This document shows positions 1-9,100 of a stretch of DNA of 39,189 nt, one piece after another. The stretch comes from Bacteroidales bacterium Bact_11 (lineage in GTDB: Bacteria; Bacteroidota; Bacteroidia; Bacteroidales; UBA932). Where the stretch lies: contig LUZC01000054.1 of the NCBI GenBank assembly GCA_001603505.1, positions 1-39,189 on the forward strand, written 5' to 3'. Within the stretch, counting starts at the first letter, position 1; each line of letters begins with the position of its first letter. A program made the translations under genes and the position numbers. The notes beneath the pieces are model-generated. The model was not told the DNA's origin. It searched no databases and was given only the letters and a program-made list of their open reading frames with translations.

Positions 1-450
1 ACCTCGCAAGGCATCACCGTAGAGAAACGTTTCCAGGATGATGCCCCCGCAGCCGAAAAGCCCGAAGCGGCGTTGGAAAACCTCCGGCGACAACTGGGTA
101 AGCACACCGGGCCGTTTGCTTTCTCCGTGGAAACGATCAAAGCCGAGCCGGTGCGGTTTTATACGGCCGCCCATCTCAACGGCATCCGCCGCTCCCTGGC
201 CGATGCACTGCAGGAAAAGCTCGAAACACGCCCCCGAGCGGAAGTGCCGCACACCCCGCAGCCCGGTGCAGGTGCGCTGAACCGTTCGTCGCTCGACATT
301 CCCGGAGAACTGCTGCGCAGCAAGTTCTGCATCCGGTGGGAACTCGGGCTTTGCGGGCGGAGCGGGGATCTCTTCCTGGTAAACCAGGGCAACCGGTTGC
401 GGCTCCACTTCGACTGCAAGAACTGCGAGATGGTGGTCCTCGCTCCCTGA
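1..450 (+). CDS. U32 family peptidase, C-terminal part (5' end outside window)
   Basis: The frame is open from base 1 and ends in TGA at 450, giving about 149 residues. The segment has the C-terminal pattern of the large U32 (collagenase-like) proteins: an F-Y-x-A-A-H-L-N-G-I-R-R stretch, then a cysteine cluster K-F-C-I-R-W-E-L-G-L-C followed by F-D-C-K-N-C-E-M, and the stop soon after. In U32 proteins related to RlhA/YrrO such cysteines are thought to hold an Fe-S centre, and several members act in RNA hydroxylation rather than proteolysis. Which of these this one does cannot be told from the tail. It lies 37 bp upstream of holB on the same strand, but a promoter-like element before holB suggests separate transcription. 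Confidence 0.8.
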   Translation, partial: TSQGITVEKRFQDDAPAAEKPEAALENLRRQLGKHTGPFAFSVETIKAEPVRFYTAAHLNGIRRSLADALQEKLETRPRAEVPHTPQPGAGALNRSSLDIPGELLRSKFCIRWELGLCGRSGDLFLVNQGNRLRLHFDCKNCEMVVLAP

Positions 451-478
451 ACAAAGCCACAATTTCCAAAAAATTGTA

Positions 479-486
479 TAACTTTG
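479..486 (+). promoter_or_regulatory. Bacteroidota -7 box upstream of holB
   Basis: TAACTTTG fits the TAnnTTTG consensus of Bacteroidota housekeeping promoters. It ends one base before the first ATG (488) and seven before the second in-frame ATG (494). A start site about 4 nt after the box would make the mRNA leaderless or nearly so. No good TTTG -33 box is seen at the usual spacing; instead there is a short dyad CAATTT/AAATTG at 460-476. Confidence 0.45.
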
Positions 487-487
487 T

Positions 488-1540
488 ATGATTATGCGCT
501 TTTCGGAAGTCATAGGAAATGACGCGCTCAAGGAGTCGCTGCTGAAGATGGCCTGCGGGAACCGGCTGGGCCATGCCCTCCTCTTCACGGAAGAGAATGG
601 CGGCGGGGCTTTTGCCCTCGCTCTCGCCCTGGCGCAATTCGTGAACTGCCGCGACCCGCGCCCCGACGACTCCTGTGGCCAGTGCGGTTCCTGCCATAAA
701 TACGGCAAGCTCATCCATCCCGACCTCCACTTCGTTTTCCCTGTAAGCAGCACTGCGGCTCTTTCGGAAAGCGAAAAGAAAAGTCCCATTTCCGATTACT
801 TCCTGCCCGCTTTCCGGGAACTGGCGCTGTCCAACCCCTACTTCACCGAGCAAATGCTCTACGAGGCCATCGGCATCGACAAGAAAAGTGGGCTGATCAA
901 CGTGGGCGAAGCGAAACGCATCGCCGAGAAACTTTCACTGCGCGCCTCCGAAGGCCAGTGGAAGACCATGATTATCTACCTGCCGGAGAAAATGAACCTC
1001 GAAGCCGCCAACAAACTGCTCAAGCTGCTCGAGGAACCGCCGCAGGGCACCCTGTTCCTGCTCATCACCCACAACCCCGAACGGCTGCTTCCGACCATCC
1101 GGTCGCGGTGCCAGCCGGTGGCGCTTCAGCCATTGAACCGCCAGCAGCGCCAGCGCACGGAAGGCCAGCGGCAGGACAATGCAGACTATCGTGAAATCGC
1201 CCATTCGCTGCTTGAAGCAGGACTCTCCAAGAAGATCATCGACCTTTTCCCGCAATGGGAAATCCTCGCCGACTTCGGCCGGGAGAAACAGCGCGAATGG
1301 TGCCTGTTCATGGAATACTATATAAGAAAACTCTATTTGGTTGCCAACGGCATCGAACCGCTCGCCGATCTTTCCCCACAGGAAGAGACGGCCGTGCGCG
1401 GTTTTGCCGCGAAGATCCGACCCGGTTTCTACGAAAAGGCTTTCACGGCCCTGGAAGACGCCATCGCCGCCATCGACAGCAACGTCAACCCGAAACTGGT
1501 GTTCTGCGATCTGAGCAACCGGCTGTTATTGGCATTATAG
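488..1540 (+). CDS. holB: DNA polymerase III subunit delta'
   Basis: This 350-residue protein is the clamp-loader delta' subunit, an AAA+ fold subunit that helps open and load the sliding clamp at the replication fork. The start is M-I-M-R-F-S-E-V-I-G-N, the usual delta'/gamma opening. A zinc module has Cys54, Cys63, Cys66 and Cys69 (D-S-C-G-Q-C-G-S-C). The Walker A site is degenerate (G-G-G-A-F-A), as expected for non-ATPase delta'. L-L-E-E-P-P lies at 180-185 and the SRC arginine-finger motif at 206-208. Two in-frame ATGs (488 and 494) compete as start; the promoter-like box directly upstream makes 494 as plausible as 488. The PSP1 gene follows after 3 bp, so the two are likely cotranscribed. 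Confidence 0.93.
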   Translation: MIMRFSEVIGNDALKESLLKMACGNRLGHALLFTEENGGGAFALALALAQFVNCRDPRPDDSCGQCGSCHKYGKLIHPDLHFVFPVSSTAALSESEKKSPISDYFLPAFRELALSNPYFTEQMLYEAIGIDKKSGLINVGEAKRIAEKLSLRASEGQWKTMIIYLPEKMNLEAANKLLKLLEEPPQGTLFLLITHNPERLLPTIRSRCQPVALQPLNRQQRQRTEGQRQDNADYREIAHSLLEAGLSKKIIDLFPQWEILADFGREKQREWCLFMEYYIRKLYLVANGIEPLADLSPQEETAVRGFAAKIRPGFYEKAFTALEDAIAAIDSNVNPKLVFCDLSNRLLLAL

Positions 1541-1543
1541 CCT

Positions 1544-2767
1544 ATGGAAGACATCGTCATCAAAGATAACGGTACCCGGACATACGATTGCTCCCGCGGT
1601 TGCGACGTGGAGCGGACCCCGATGGGGGAATTGAAGATCCATTACAACCCGCGCTGCTGCAAACTAAGCAGCTTCAACTGGATGGAAGGGATCACCCAGA
1701 GCCGGTACAACGACCTGTTCGAAGTCCGGTTCAAGAACACGAGAAAGGTCTATTTCCGCAATACTTCCGGACAAATCATCAAACAGGGCGACCTGGTGGT
1801 CGTGGAAGCACAGAACGGTCACGACCTGGGCATCGTGACGCTTGAGGGTCCTGTCGTTCTTGAGCAGCTGGCCCGCCACCGTATCGACCCCGATACCTAC
1901 GAATTCCGCCGCATCTACCGCAAGGCCAAGATCCTCGACATCGAGCGCTGGCAGGAAGCCCTTGCCCGGGAGCACAAGACCATGATCCGCGCCCGCCAGT
2001 TGGCGGCCCGCCTCGGACTCGACATGAAAATCGGTGACGTGGAATTCCAGGGCGACGGCACCAAAGCCATTTTCTACTACATTGCCGACGAACGCGTGGA
2101 CTTCCGGCAACTGATCAAGGACTTCGCGGAAGAATTCCACATCCGTGTAGAAATGAAACAGATCGGTGCACGGCAGGAAGCCGGGCTGATCGGCGGCCTC
2201 GGCGTGTGTGGACGCGCCCTCTGCTGTTCCAACTACATGTCGGACTTCCAGTCGATCACCACACAGGCAGCCCGCTGCCAGGATCTCTCGCTCAATCCGC
2301 AGAAGCTGGCCGGCCAGTGCAGCAAACTCAAATGCTGCATCAACTACGAAGCTTCTACTTATGTGGACGCCCAGCGTCAGTTGCCCGTGCTTCGCGGCCC
2401 CATTGAGATGGAAGACGGCCCCGCCTGGCTCATGAAGACCGACATCCTGCGCGGCATCCTGTATTTCTCCTACGAGCAGGGCAGCCTCTCCAACCTGTAT
2501 CCGCTATCTGCCGCCCGCGTACGGGAGATTCTCTCTGACAACCGCAAGGGTATCAAGCCCGCTTCGCTCCAGGCCAACGACCCAGGTGTGAAACAGTCGG
2601 AATTCATCAACGCCGTAGGCGACGAAAACATCAACCGTTTCGACGAGCAGAAAAAGCGCAAGGGAGGCCGGAAAAAACAGGGCGGACAGCGTCAGCACGG
2701 AGGCAACCGTCGCAAACCCGGCGGAAACGACAAGCGTCCGAACCCCCAGCATGCAGAGAACAAATAG
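1544..2767 (+). CDS. PSP1 domain protein, RicT/YaaT-like
   Basis: A 407-residue cytoplasmic protein of the PSP1 superfamily. The conserved core has V-C-G-R-A-L-C-C (Cys222, Cys227, Cys228), then Cys245, Cys259 and K-C-C-I-N-Y-E (Cys264, Cys265). In Bacillus the homologue RicT/YaaT works with RicA and RicF, carries Fe-S clusters and affects RNA maturation; whether Bacteroidota proteins do so is not established by this sequence. The N-terminus adds a Cys-rich patch (Cys16, Cys20, Cys38, Cys39). From about residue 365 the tail is low-complexity and strongly basic (G, K, R, Q, N rich), which suggests nucleic-acid contact. It sits between holB (3 bp gap) and gldH (17 bp overlap), an arrangement common in Bacteroidota. 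Confidence 0.85.
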   Translation: MEDIVIKDNGTRTYDCSRGCDVERTPMGELKIHYNPRCCKLSSFNWMEGITQSRYNDLFEVRFKNTRKVYFRNTSGQIIKQGDLVVVEAQNGHDLGIVTLEGPVVLEQLARHRIDPDTYEFRRIYRKAKILDIERWQEALAREHKTMIRARQLAARLGLDMKIGDVEFQGDGTKAIFYYIADERVDFRQLIKDFAEEFHIRVEMKQIGARQEAGLIGGLGVCGRALCCSNYMSDFQSITTQAARCQDLSLNPQKLAGQCSKLKCCINYEASTYVDAQRQLPVLRGPIEMEDGPAWLMKTDILRGILYFSYEQGSLSNLYPLSAARVREILSDNRKGIKPASLQANDPGVKQSEFINAVGDENINRFDEQKKRKGGRKKQGGQRQHGGNRRKPGGNDKRPNPQHAENK

Positions 2768-3233
2768 ACATCTTCTGCTCCTGCTGCTCCTGCTGACGGC
2801 GGGTTGTGCCAAGCCGAGCGGGGACTATCTGTTCGTGTCCTCGCAGACAGCCCGTGCCCAGGGCGGCAGCTATGATTTCCAACTCAACCTGGACGATTCC
2901 ACCTGCTGCTATGCCACCATGCTGGCCGCCCGCATCGTCTCCAGCCGTATCCCGGCCGGGCAATTCGCCCTCAACATCCGCACCACATCGCCTACGGGGG
3001 AAATCACCATCGAGCGGCTGGCGCTTCCTCTCTCCGGTGCACCCGGCGAAAAGACCGTTCTGGGCAGCGGTTCGCTGATCGACTGCCAGTGGCCCTGGCG
3101 GACCCTGCCCTCCAGCGGTCAAGAGCATGGCATTTGGCAGATTTCCATCACCCCGACCGATCCTGCGTTGGCAGAAGCCTTCTATGGCATCGGTATCTCT
3201 TACCAAGCAAGGACATGGGAAAAGGAAAACTGA
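2751..3233 (+). CDS. gldH: GldH-like lipoprotein
   Basis: A 160-residue lipoprotein. The start M-Q-R-T-N-R-H leads into an all-leucine hydrophobic stretch and the lipobox L-T-A-G-C with the lipidated Cys19. Length, beta-rich composition and above all the position right behind the PSP1 gene match GldH, a gliding-motility lipoprotein of Flavobacteriia that is also kept in non-gliding Bacteroidales. The C-terminal part (I-W-Q-I-S-I-T-P then G-I-G-I-S-Y) resembles the end of the GldH domain. Sequence similarity is modest by eye, so synteny carries much of the call. The start overlaps the PSP1 gene by 17 bp, which points to translational coupling. The downstream trmB start (3215) lies inside this gene. 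Confidence 0.7.
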   Translation: MQRTNRHLLLLLLLLTAGCAKPSGDYLFVSSQTARAQGGSYDFQLNLDDSTCCYATMLAARIVSSRIPAGQFALNIRTTSPTGEITIERLALPLSGAPGEKTVLGSGSLIDCQWPWRTLPSSGQEHGIWQISITPTDPALAEAFYGIGISYQARTWEKEN

Positions 3234-3952
3234 AAAAATTCCGGGAAAACGAAACGTTCTCCTGCCTTGTGCAGCCCACAACCGAAGAAGTGCTGCACAA
3301 GGACCACCCGCTCAAAGGCGCCTGGAACCAGCAGATGTTCCACAACGACCATCCCATTGTGCTGGAACTGGGCTGCGGCAAGGGTGAATACACCACCGCG
3401 CTGGCCGAACGTTTTCCTGACAAGAATTACATCGGCATCGACATCAAGGGGGCGCGTCTCTGGAAAGGAGCGAAATACGCCACGCAGCACGAAATGGGCA
3501 ACGTAGCTTTCGTCCGCACCCGGATTGAATTCATCGAATCGTTGTTCGCGCCGGAAGAGATTGCCGAAATCTGGATTACGTTTGCCGACCCGCAGGAGCG
3601 CAAGCCCCGCAAGCGCCTCACCCACCCCCGCTTCCTCGAAAGTTATCGGAAGTTGCTTTCCCCGGGCGGCATCGTCCACCTGAAGACCGACAGCCGCCTG
3701 CTGCACCATTTCACGTTGGAAGTGGCCCGGTGCAACGGCCTGGAAGTGCTGGAACACAACGAAGATATCTACGGCACAGGACGGGCCGATGAACTGTTGT
3801 CCATCCAGACCTTCTACGAGAAGAATTTCCTGGCGCAGGGGATTCCCATCACCTATCTGGCCTTCCGCCTTGACGGCGATGCGCCGCTGGCTGAGCCCGA
3901 GTGGGACCAGCAACCCTACGAACAGACCTACAAGACCCTTACGCGGTCCTGA
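3215..3952 (+). CDS. trmB: tRNA (guanine-N7-)-methyltransferase
   Basis: TrmB methylates G46 in the variable loop of tRNAs using S-adenosylmethionine. The 245-residue protein has the SAM motif E-L-G-C-G-K-G at 51-57, G-I-D-I-K-G at 74-79, and I-T-F-A-D-P-Q with K-P-R-K-R-L just after, the Bacteroidota form of the T-F-P-D-P-W motif. The open frame extends further upstream, but the ATG at 3215 is chosen because it has a short AAGG before it and the protein then begins M-G-K-G-K-L-K-K-F, the usual N-terminus. It overlaps the end of gldH by 19 bp. Its 3' end overlaps the convergent polyprenyl synthase gene by 14 bp. Confidence 0.93.
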   Translation: MGKGKLKKFRENETFSCLVQPTTEEVLHKDHPLKGAWNQQMFHNDHPIVLELGCGKGEYTTALAERFPDKNYIGIDIKGARLWKGAKYATQHEMGNVAFVRTRIEFIESLFAPEEIAEIWITFADPQERKPRKRLTHPRFLESYRKLLSPGGIVHLKTDSRLLHHFTLEVARCNGLEVLEHNEDIYGTGRADELLSIQTFYEKNFLAQGIPITYLAFRLDGDAPLAEPEWDQQPYEQTYKTLTRS

Positions 3953-4904
3953 CGGCCATCAGGGAAGCAAGTTTTTCCAAATACGATTTTGATTCCGATT
4001 CCGGAAGGGGAGCGAGGGCCGCGGTGGCCAGACGCACTTCTTCGGCCAACCGTTCACGTGCGTAGTCGAGCGCCCCGTATTGCCGCACCAGGCCAATGGC
4101 TTCGGAGGCCAGTCCGGTGTCGGGATGCCGCATGTGTTTCAACAGGGCGCGCGACACGGCCTTGGGAGCACGTGCAAAGAGCCCGAACAGCGGCAGGGTG
4201 ATTTTCTTTTCCAGGACATCCTGTCCCGTGGGCTTGCCACTCGAGAGCTCGGGCGAATAGTCGAGAATGTCGTCCATCATCTGGAACGACTGCCCGATGT
4301 GATACGCATAGGAATGGAGACACTGCACTTCAGCATCATCGGCTTCCATCGAGTAGGCGGCTCCCAGCATCGACGCCTCAAAGAGCGATGTGGTCTTGCA
4401 GTAGATGATCTGGCGATAGTCTTCTTCCGTGGTGTCGAGTTTCTCAGCACGCTGCAGCTGGAACATCTCGCCCCGAGCAAGGTCGCCCAGGCATTTGGAA
4501 TAGACGTGGAGCACACGCTTGTCGGGATGGTCGATGATCAGGTCCATGGCGCGCGACAGCCAGAAGTCGCCCACCAACACTGCGGTCGTGGGTGAATAGA
4601 GCGACCTCAGAGTGGGGACGCCCCTGCGGACAGGGGCGTCGTCGGCCACGTCATCGTGCATCAGCGTGGCCGTGTGCAGCAGTTCGGAAGCCGCGGCACA
4701 ACGAAGAACGTGCTCGTTGCAAACGCCTCGAAGGGCCTTTGCAACGAGCAGCGTAAACGTAGGGCGAAGTTTCTTGCCGCCATGCTCGAGGATGAAGCGG
4801 TTGACTTTGTCGAGCAGGGGAATTCCAGACTCAAGACTCCCGGCAAAGCGTTGCTGGAAATCAGCCCAGGAAGGGCCGAGAAACTTCTGTACTTCCCGAT
4901 ACAA
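3939..4904 (-). CDS. polyprenyl diphosphate synthase
   Basis: A 321-residue trans-isoprenyl diphosphate synthase that extends allylic diphosphates with isopentenyl diphosphate, probably to supply the menaquinone side chain. Visible motifs: G-G-K-K-L-R-P at 42-48, the first aspartate-rich motif D-D-V-A-D-D at 84-89 followed by R-R-G, G-D-F-W-L-S-R-A at 112-119, Lys170-Thr-Thr, and the second motif D-D-I-L-D at 211-215. The residues four and five positions before the first motif are small (Ala79, Thr80), which in this family goes with medium-to-long chain products. The exact chain length cannot be read from sequence. The start lies 3 bp behind the stop of the barrel-protein gene upstream, so it is probably the last gene of a trxA-barrel-synthase unit. 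Confidence 0.92.
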   Translation of the reverse strand: MYREVQKFLGPSWADFQQRFAGSLESGIPLLDKVNRFILEHGGKKLRPTFTLLVAKALRGVCNEHVLRCAAASELLHTATLMHDDVADDAPVRRGVPTLRSLYSPTTAVLVGDFWLSRAMDLIIDHPDKRVLHVYSKCLGDLARGEMFQLQRAEKLDTTEEDYRQIIYCKTTSLFEASMLGAAYSMEADDAEVQCLHSYAYHIGQSFQMMDDILDYSPELSSGKPTGQDVLEKKITLPLFGLFARAPKAVSRALLKHMRHPDTGLASEAIGLVRQYGALDYARERLAEEVRLATAALAPLPESESKSYLEKLASLMAVRTA

Positions 4905-4907
4905 CGA

Positions 4908-5504
4908 CTAGAACTTCAAGCCGATGGAAACCTCGAATGTACGCGGGGCGTTGGACAACAAGTCGTATGTCGGCAGACCGTCGAGATCGGCAATCTTACC
5001 GAAGTGCCAGTTGTACCGGCCGGATATCTGGAACTTGAAGATATCGAGTCCCAGACCGACATTGAGACCCCATTCCGCCTTTTTCAGGCCATCACGCACG
5101 GCATCCATATCCGTATCCGTCCATTCGCCACGGAAGAAGTTCGCCACCTTGAAACCGGCAAAAGGACCGGCAAAGATGAACGGGCGGGCGACCAGCAGAT
5201 CGGGACCCCACTGAACGTTGATGGGAACTTCCACATAGCCAAGGTCGAGTTTCTTGATGTCAGAGAACTTGATACCGGCAACCTTGTAGACCAATTCAGG
5301 CTGGAAACTGAAACCGCGGGAGGATTCCGTCTGGTAAGCAAGGCCGAACTGATAGCCTGAACGGCCGTTCTTGATATCTTGTGTCGTTACCTTTCCGGAG
5401 ATGCTGTTGTAGTTGTAACCGGCTTTGACAACGACTTTCTGCGCATTGGCAGCCAGGGTGCTCAAAAAGAAGATGCTGACCAGCAGCAGGAGATACTTTT
5501 TCAT
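4908..5504 (-). CDS. small outer-membrane beta-barrel protein (porin-family fold)
   Basis: A 198-residue predicted outer-membrane protein. The start is placed at M-K-K-Y-L-L-L-L, which gives a clear signal peptide ending in A-N-A-Q; the longer open frame upstream overlaps thioredoxin and is not used. The mature part alternates polar and hydrophobic residues as in eight-stranded OMP barrels (V-V-K-A-G-Y-N-Y-N, Y-Q-F-G-L-A-Y-Q, W-G-L-N-V-G-L-G) and ends in V-S-I-G-L-K-F with the terminal Phe recognised by the BAM complex. This resembles the Bacteroidota OMP_b-brl_2 family. No substrate can be assigned. It starts 23 bp after trxA. Confidence 0.85.
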   Translation of the reverse strand: MKKYLLLLVSIFFLSTLAANAQKVVVKAGYNYNSISGKVTTQDIKNGRSGYQFGLAYQTESSRGFSFQPELVYKVAGIKFSDIKKLDLGYVEVPINVQWGPDLLVARPFIFAGPFAGFKVANFFRGEWTDTDMDAVRDGLKKAEWGLNVGLGLDIFKFQISGRYNWHFGKIADLDGLPTYDLLSNAPRTFEVSIGLKF

Positions 5505-5527
5505 ATTCTGACGTTTTGATAGTTGAC

Positions 5528-5845
5528 TTAAAGGAGCGAATCGATGCGTTTTTCGATCTCCGCCTGCGGAACGGCTCCTACCACGCGGTCCACGATTTCT
5601 CCATTCTTGAAGAAGAGGATGGTCGGGATGTTGCGGATGCCGAACTTCATCGGAATATCGGTACTTTCGTCTACATTGCATTTGACGACGTTGACTTTGC
5701 CCTCGTACTTCTCCGCCATCTTGTCGATAATGGGAGAGATCATGCGGCAGGGGCCGCACCAGGTGGCCCAGAAGTCCACGACCACAGGCATCTGCGCCTG
5801 CTCGACGACTTCGTTGAAATTGGAATCAGTCAGTGCTTGTGCCAT
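5528..5845 (-). CDS. trxA: thioredoxin
   Basis: A 105-residue cytoplasmic thioredoxin with no signal peptide. The active site W-C-G-P-C has its cysteines at 30 and 33, preceded by V-V-D-F-W-A-T. The cis-proline is Pro74 in I-R-N-I-P-T. The length is canonical. It reduces protein disulfides and feeds enzymes such as ribonucleotide reductase. It is separated by 53 bp from the PII-like gene upstream; that AT-rich gap (5846-5898) has a weak promoter-like TATCTTTA on this strand, so trxA may have its own promoter. Confidence 0.96.
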   Translation of the reverse strand: MAQALTDSNFNEVVEQAQMPVVVDFWATWCGPCRMISPIIDKMAEKYEGKVNVVKCNVDESTDIPMKFGIRNIPTILFFKNGEIVDRVVGAVPQAEIEKRIDSLL

Positions 5846-5898
5846 ATCTCGATGGTTTTTCTATAATTAATGGGATAAAGATAATTATTTTTTTTGAA

Positions 5899-6192
5899 TT
5901 ATACGCTTTGTTCGATGTTCCAGACAAAAGCCCGGACACCCACCGACTTGTTGCGCGCATCGAGTTTACGGACCGTCAGCAGCAGTTCATCGACTTTTTC
6001 GTCGGGAACGACGGTCATGACGGCCGAATTCATCTCCGGCCAGGTATGCGTGCCGCGGCGCGGTTCGCCGTCGACGGATCCCCGCCCCTGCACCTGTTCG
6101 AAAAAGGTGAATCCGCGCACGCCCAGTTCGTCGAGCATGAACTCTACACGGGCCGTGAAGGCCTGGTTGAACACGATGAATACACTTTTCAT
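5899..6192 (-). CDS. PII-like regulator of the RND efflux operon
   Basis: A 97-residue soluble protein with a PII-like layout: a first strand M-K-S-V-F-I-V-F-N, a helix, a strand G-F-T-F-F, then a loop G-R-G-S-V-D-G-E-P-R-R-G-T-H-T-W-P-E-M-N-S-A and a strand V-M-T-V-V, ending with a helix and short strand. The G-R-G-S...G-T-H-x-W-P-E pattern fits the PII-like proteins reported next to RND metal and drug efflux pumps (called PII-NG in the literature). The gene overlaps the permease gene by 4 bp (ATGA), so it is translationally coupled as the last gene of the efflux operon. It lacks the long uridylylated T-loop with its conserved tyrosine found in GlnB/GlnK. The ligand is unknown. Confidence 0.7.
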   Translation of the reverse strand: MKSVFIVFNQAFTARVEFMLDELGVRGFTFFEQVQGRGSVDGEPRRGTHTWPEMNSAVMTVVPDEKVDELLLTVRKLDARNKSVGVRAFVWNIEQSV

Positions 6193-9100
6193 TGGGCTTC
6201 CTCCTGATCAGGGTTTAATTGCATGAAGATGAATTCCTTGCGCCGTTTCTCCGCCTTGTTTCGCTCACCGCTGCGGGAAATCAGGCCATAGACCACCGGA
6301 ACGATGATCAGCGTGATGAAGGTCGATACCAGCAGGCCGCCGATCACCACAATGCCGAGCGGATGCCACATCTCGGAACCCTCACCCTGGCTGAGCGCCA
6401 TCGGAAGCATACCGAGCAAGGTGGTAAACGCCGTCATCAGCACCGGGCGCAGACGAGAAGCGCCCGACAAGGCAATCGCCTCATTGAGGGCATAGCCGCG
6501 GTCACGCATCAGATTGGTGTAGTCCACCAGCACGATACCGTTCTTGACCACGATGCCCACGAGCATCACCACGCCCAGCGCAGCGATCATGTCGAGCGTC
6601 GTGCCGGTGATCCAGAGTGCCAGCACCACGCCGGAAAGACCGAACGGAATGGCCAGCAGGATCACGGCCGGCTTGGAGAGGCTTTCAAACTGCGAAGCCA
6701 TCACGATATAGACGAGCAGGATGATGAGCAGCGCCAGCGTCAGGATGTCGCTGAATGACTTCTGCTGGTCTTCATAGTCACCCGCCAGCACCACGGAGAC
6801 ACCGGAAGGCGGCGTATGCTGGTCAATCTGGGCCTGGATAGACTGGGCGAGTTCGCCCAGCGATGTTTTGTAAGGTGAAGCCATTACGCGCACATAACGC
6901 TGACGGCTCTTGCGCTCGATGGTCTGCGGGGCCCAGTATTCCTCGATCGAGGCGATGTCGGAGAGTTTGATACGTGCACCCGTCGCCGTGGGGATCGACA
7001 GATTCAAGATATCGCTGATGGAGTTGCGGTCCGATTCCTTGAGACGCACCACGATGTTGTACTCGTCGCCGTCTTCTTTCAGGAATCCGGCCGTGTAGCC
7101 GGCCACGCGGTTTCGGACATACTGCGACACCGTGGCCGTGGTCAGCCCGTGCATGGCGGCCTTTTCCTTGTCGACGACCACCTTCAGTTCGGGACGGTCC
7201 TTGTCGCGGGAAATGCGCACGTTGCGGGCGCCCGGCACATTGTCGACAATCGCCTGGCGGATCTCGGCGGCGTAGAGGCTCGTCTCGTCAAAGTCATAGC
7301 CGTAGATTTCCACATCGACCGTCGAACCGCCGCCCATACCCATGCCACCCGACGACATGCACTGGTACTCCACAATCTCGGGATACTGCGCCAGCTCCTG
7401 GCGGATGACTTCGGCAATCTCGTCGATACTGCGCTGCCGTTCATATTTCTTGTTGCACACCACCGTCATCGAAATCTTGTAGTTGGTGGTGGAGGAGAAG
7501 AGCGCACCAATCGAGCTCTCGTCGTTGGAACCCGTCGAAGTGGAGATGCGCTTGACTTCGGGTACCAGCGTCTCGATACGACCTTCCAGCTCACGGGCCA
7601 GGGCGACCGACTGTTCGACGCGCGTACCCGGCTGCAGCTCGACGGTGACGCTGAGGCGGCCATTGTCGCTGCTCTGCATAAAGTCGGTTCCAATCTTGCC
7701 CGCTATCATCGGAATCATGGTCAGGCCAAAGAACACCAGGGCCACGACGATGGTCACCAGTTTGTGGCTCAGACACCAGGAAAGGAGCCGTGCGTAGGCC
7801 CTGTCCACCTTGTCGAGGAAGCCCACCACAGTGCGGTCATACCAACCTTTCTTTTCGACGCCCTCAATCAGATGGCCCTGTTCATCAATTCTGACTTTAT
7901 TGGCTTTCAGTATCTTGGAGCACAACATCGGGATCAGGGAAATCGCCACGATGGTCGAGGTTGAGACCACGATGGTCACGATCCATCCCAATTCCTTGAA
8001 CAGGATGCCGGCCATGCCGGTGAGCATCGTCAGCGGAATGAATACCGCTGCGATGACGAGCGTGGTGGCGATCACCGACGTCCATACCTCATTGGTCGCA
8101 TAGATGGCTGCCTCGTGGGGCGAACTGCCGCGATCGATGTGCTTGGTAATGTTTTCGAGCACCACGATCGCGTCGTCCACCACCATGCCGATGGCCACCG
8201 TAAGCGCGGACAGAGAAATGATGTTGAGCGAACTGTCGGTCATCAGCAAGTAGATAAACGCCACGATCAGAGCGATCGGGATGGTGATGCTGATGATCAG
8301 CGTCGCCCTCCACTTGCCCAGGAAGAAGAACACCACCAGCACCACGAACAACAGCGCGTAGAGGATGGATTCTTCCAACGAGCTGATGGCATTCTCGATC
8401 TCTTCCGAGGAGTCATAGATCATTTTGATCTCCACATCCGAAGGAAGGCTCTTTTGCAGCTTGGCGAGTTCCTTGCGCACATCCTTGCACACCTGCACGG
8501 TGTTGGAACCCGATTTCTTGGCCACGATCAGACGTACGGCATCCTTGCCGTCCACCTTCTCGTCGAGCGATAGATCCTTGATGGTGTCGCGAACGGCAGC
8601 CAGGTCGCGCACGAACACTTTCTGGCCGAGCGCCGTGGTCGATACCACGATGTCGGCAATCTCCGAACTCTGCCCATATTCACCCCGAACCTGCATCTGG
8701 TACTGCTCTTTGTCCATCTTCACCGTACCGCTCGACATGTTGAGATTGCCGGCGCTGATGGCACTCGCCACCTGCTCGAGCGTAAGATTGTAGCCGTCAA
8801 GCCGCGCCTGGTCGATGTCGATATAGACATAACGGTCGGGCGCGCCCGACACCGACACGGAACCGATGCCGTTGATGCGGTTGAGCTGCGGCACCACTTC
8901 GTCGTTCATGATCTTTTCCAGACCCGGATAGCTTTCCCTGGCCATCACGGAATACTGGATAATCGGCATCAGGCTCGAATTGAGCTTGAACATCACGGGG
9001 CTGGAGCAACCGTCGGGCAGGTTGCTCTTAATCATGTCGATATACGACCGTATGTCGTTGGATGCTTCATCCCGGTCTGTCCCCCACTCCAGTTCCAGCG

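Noticed and set aside
2751-3233. Evidence that the organism glides
   Set aside because: GldH alone is common in non-gliding Bacteroidales; no other gliding genes are in the window.
4908-5759. 283-residue version of the barrel protein
   Set aside because: The first 85 residues are read out of frame through trxA; the signal peptide begins at 5504.
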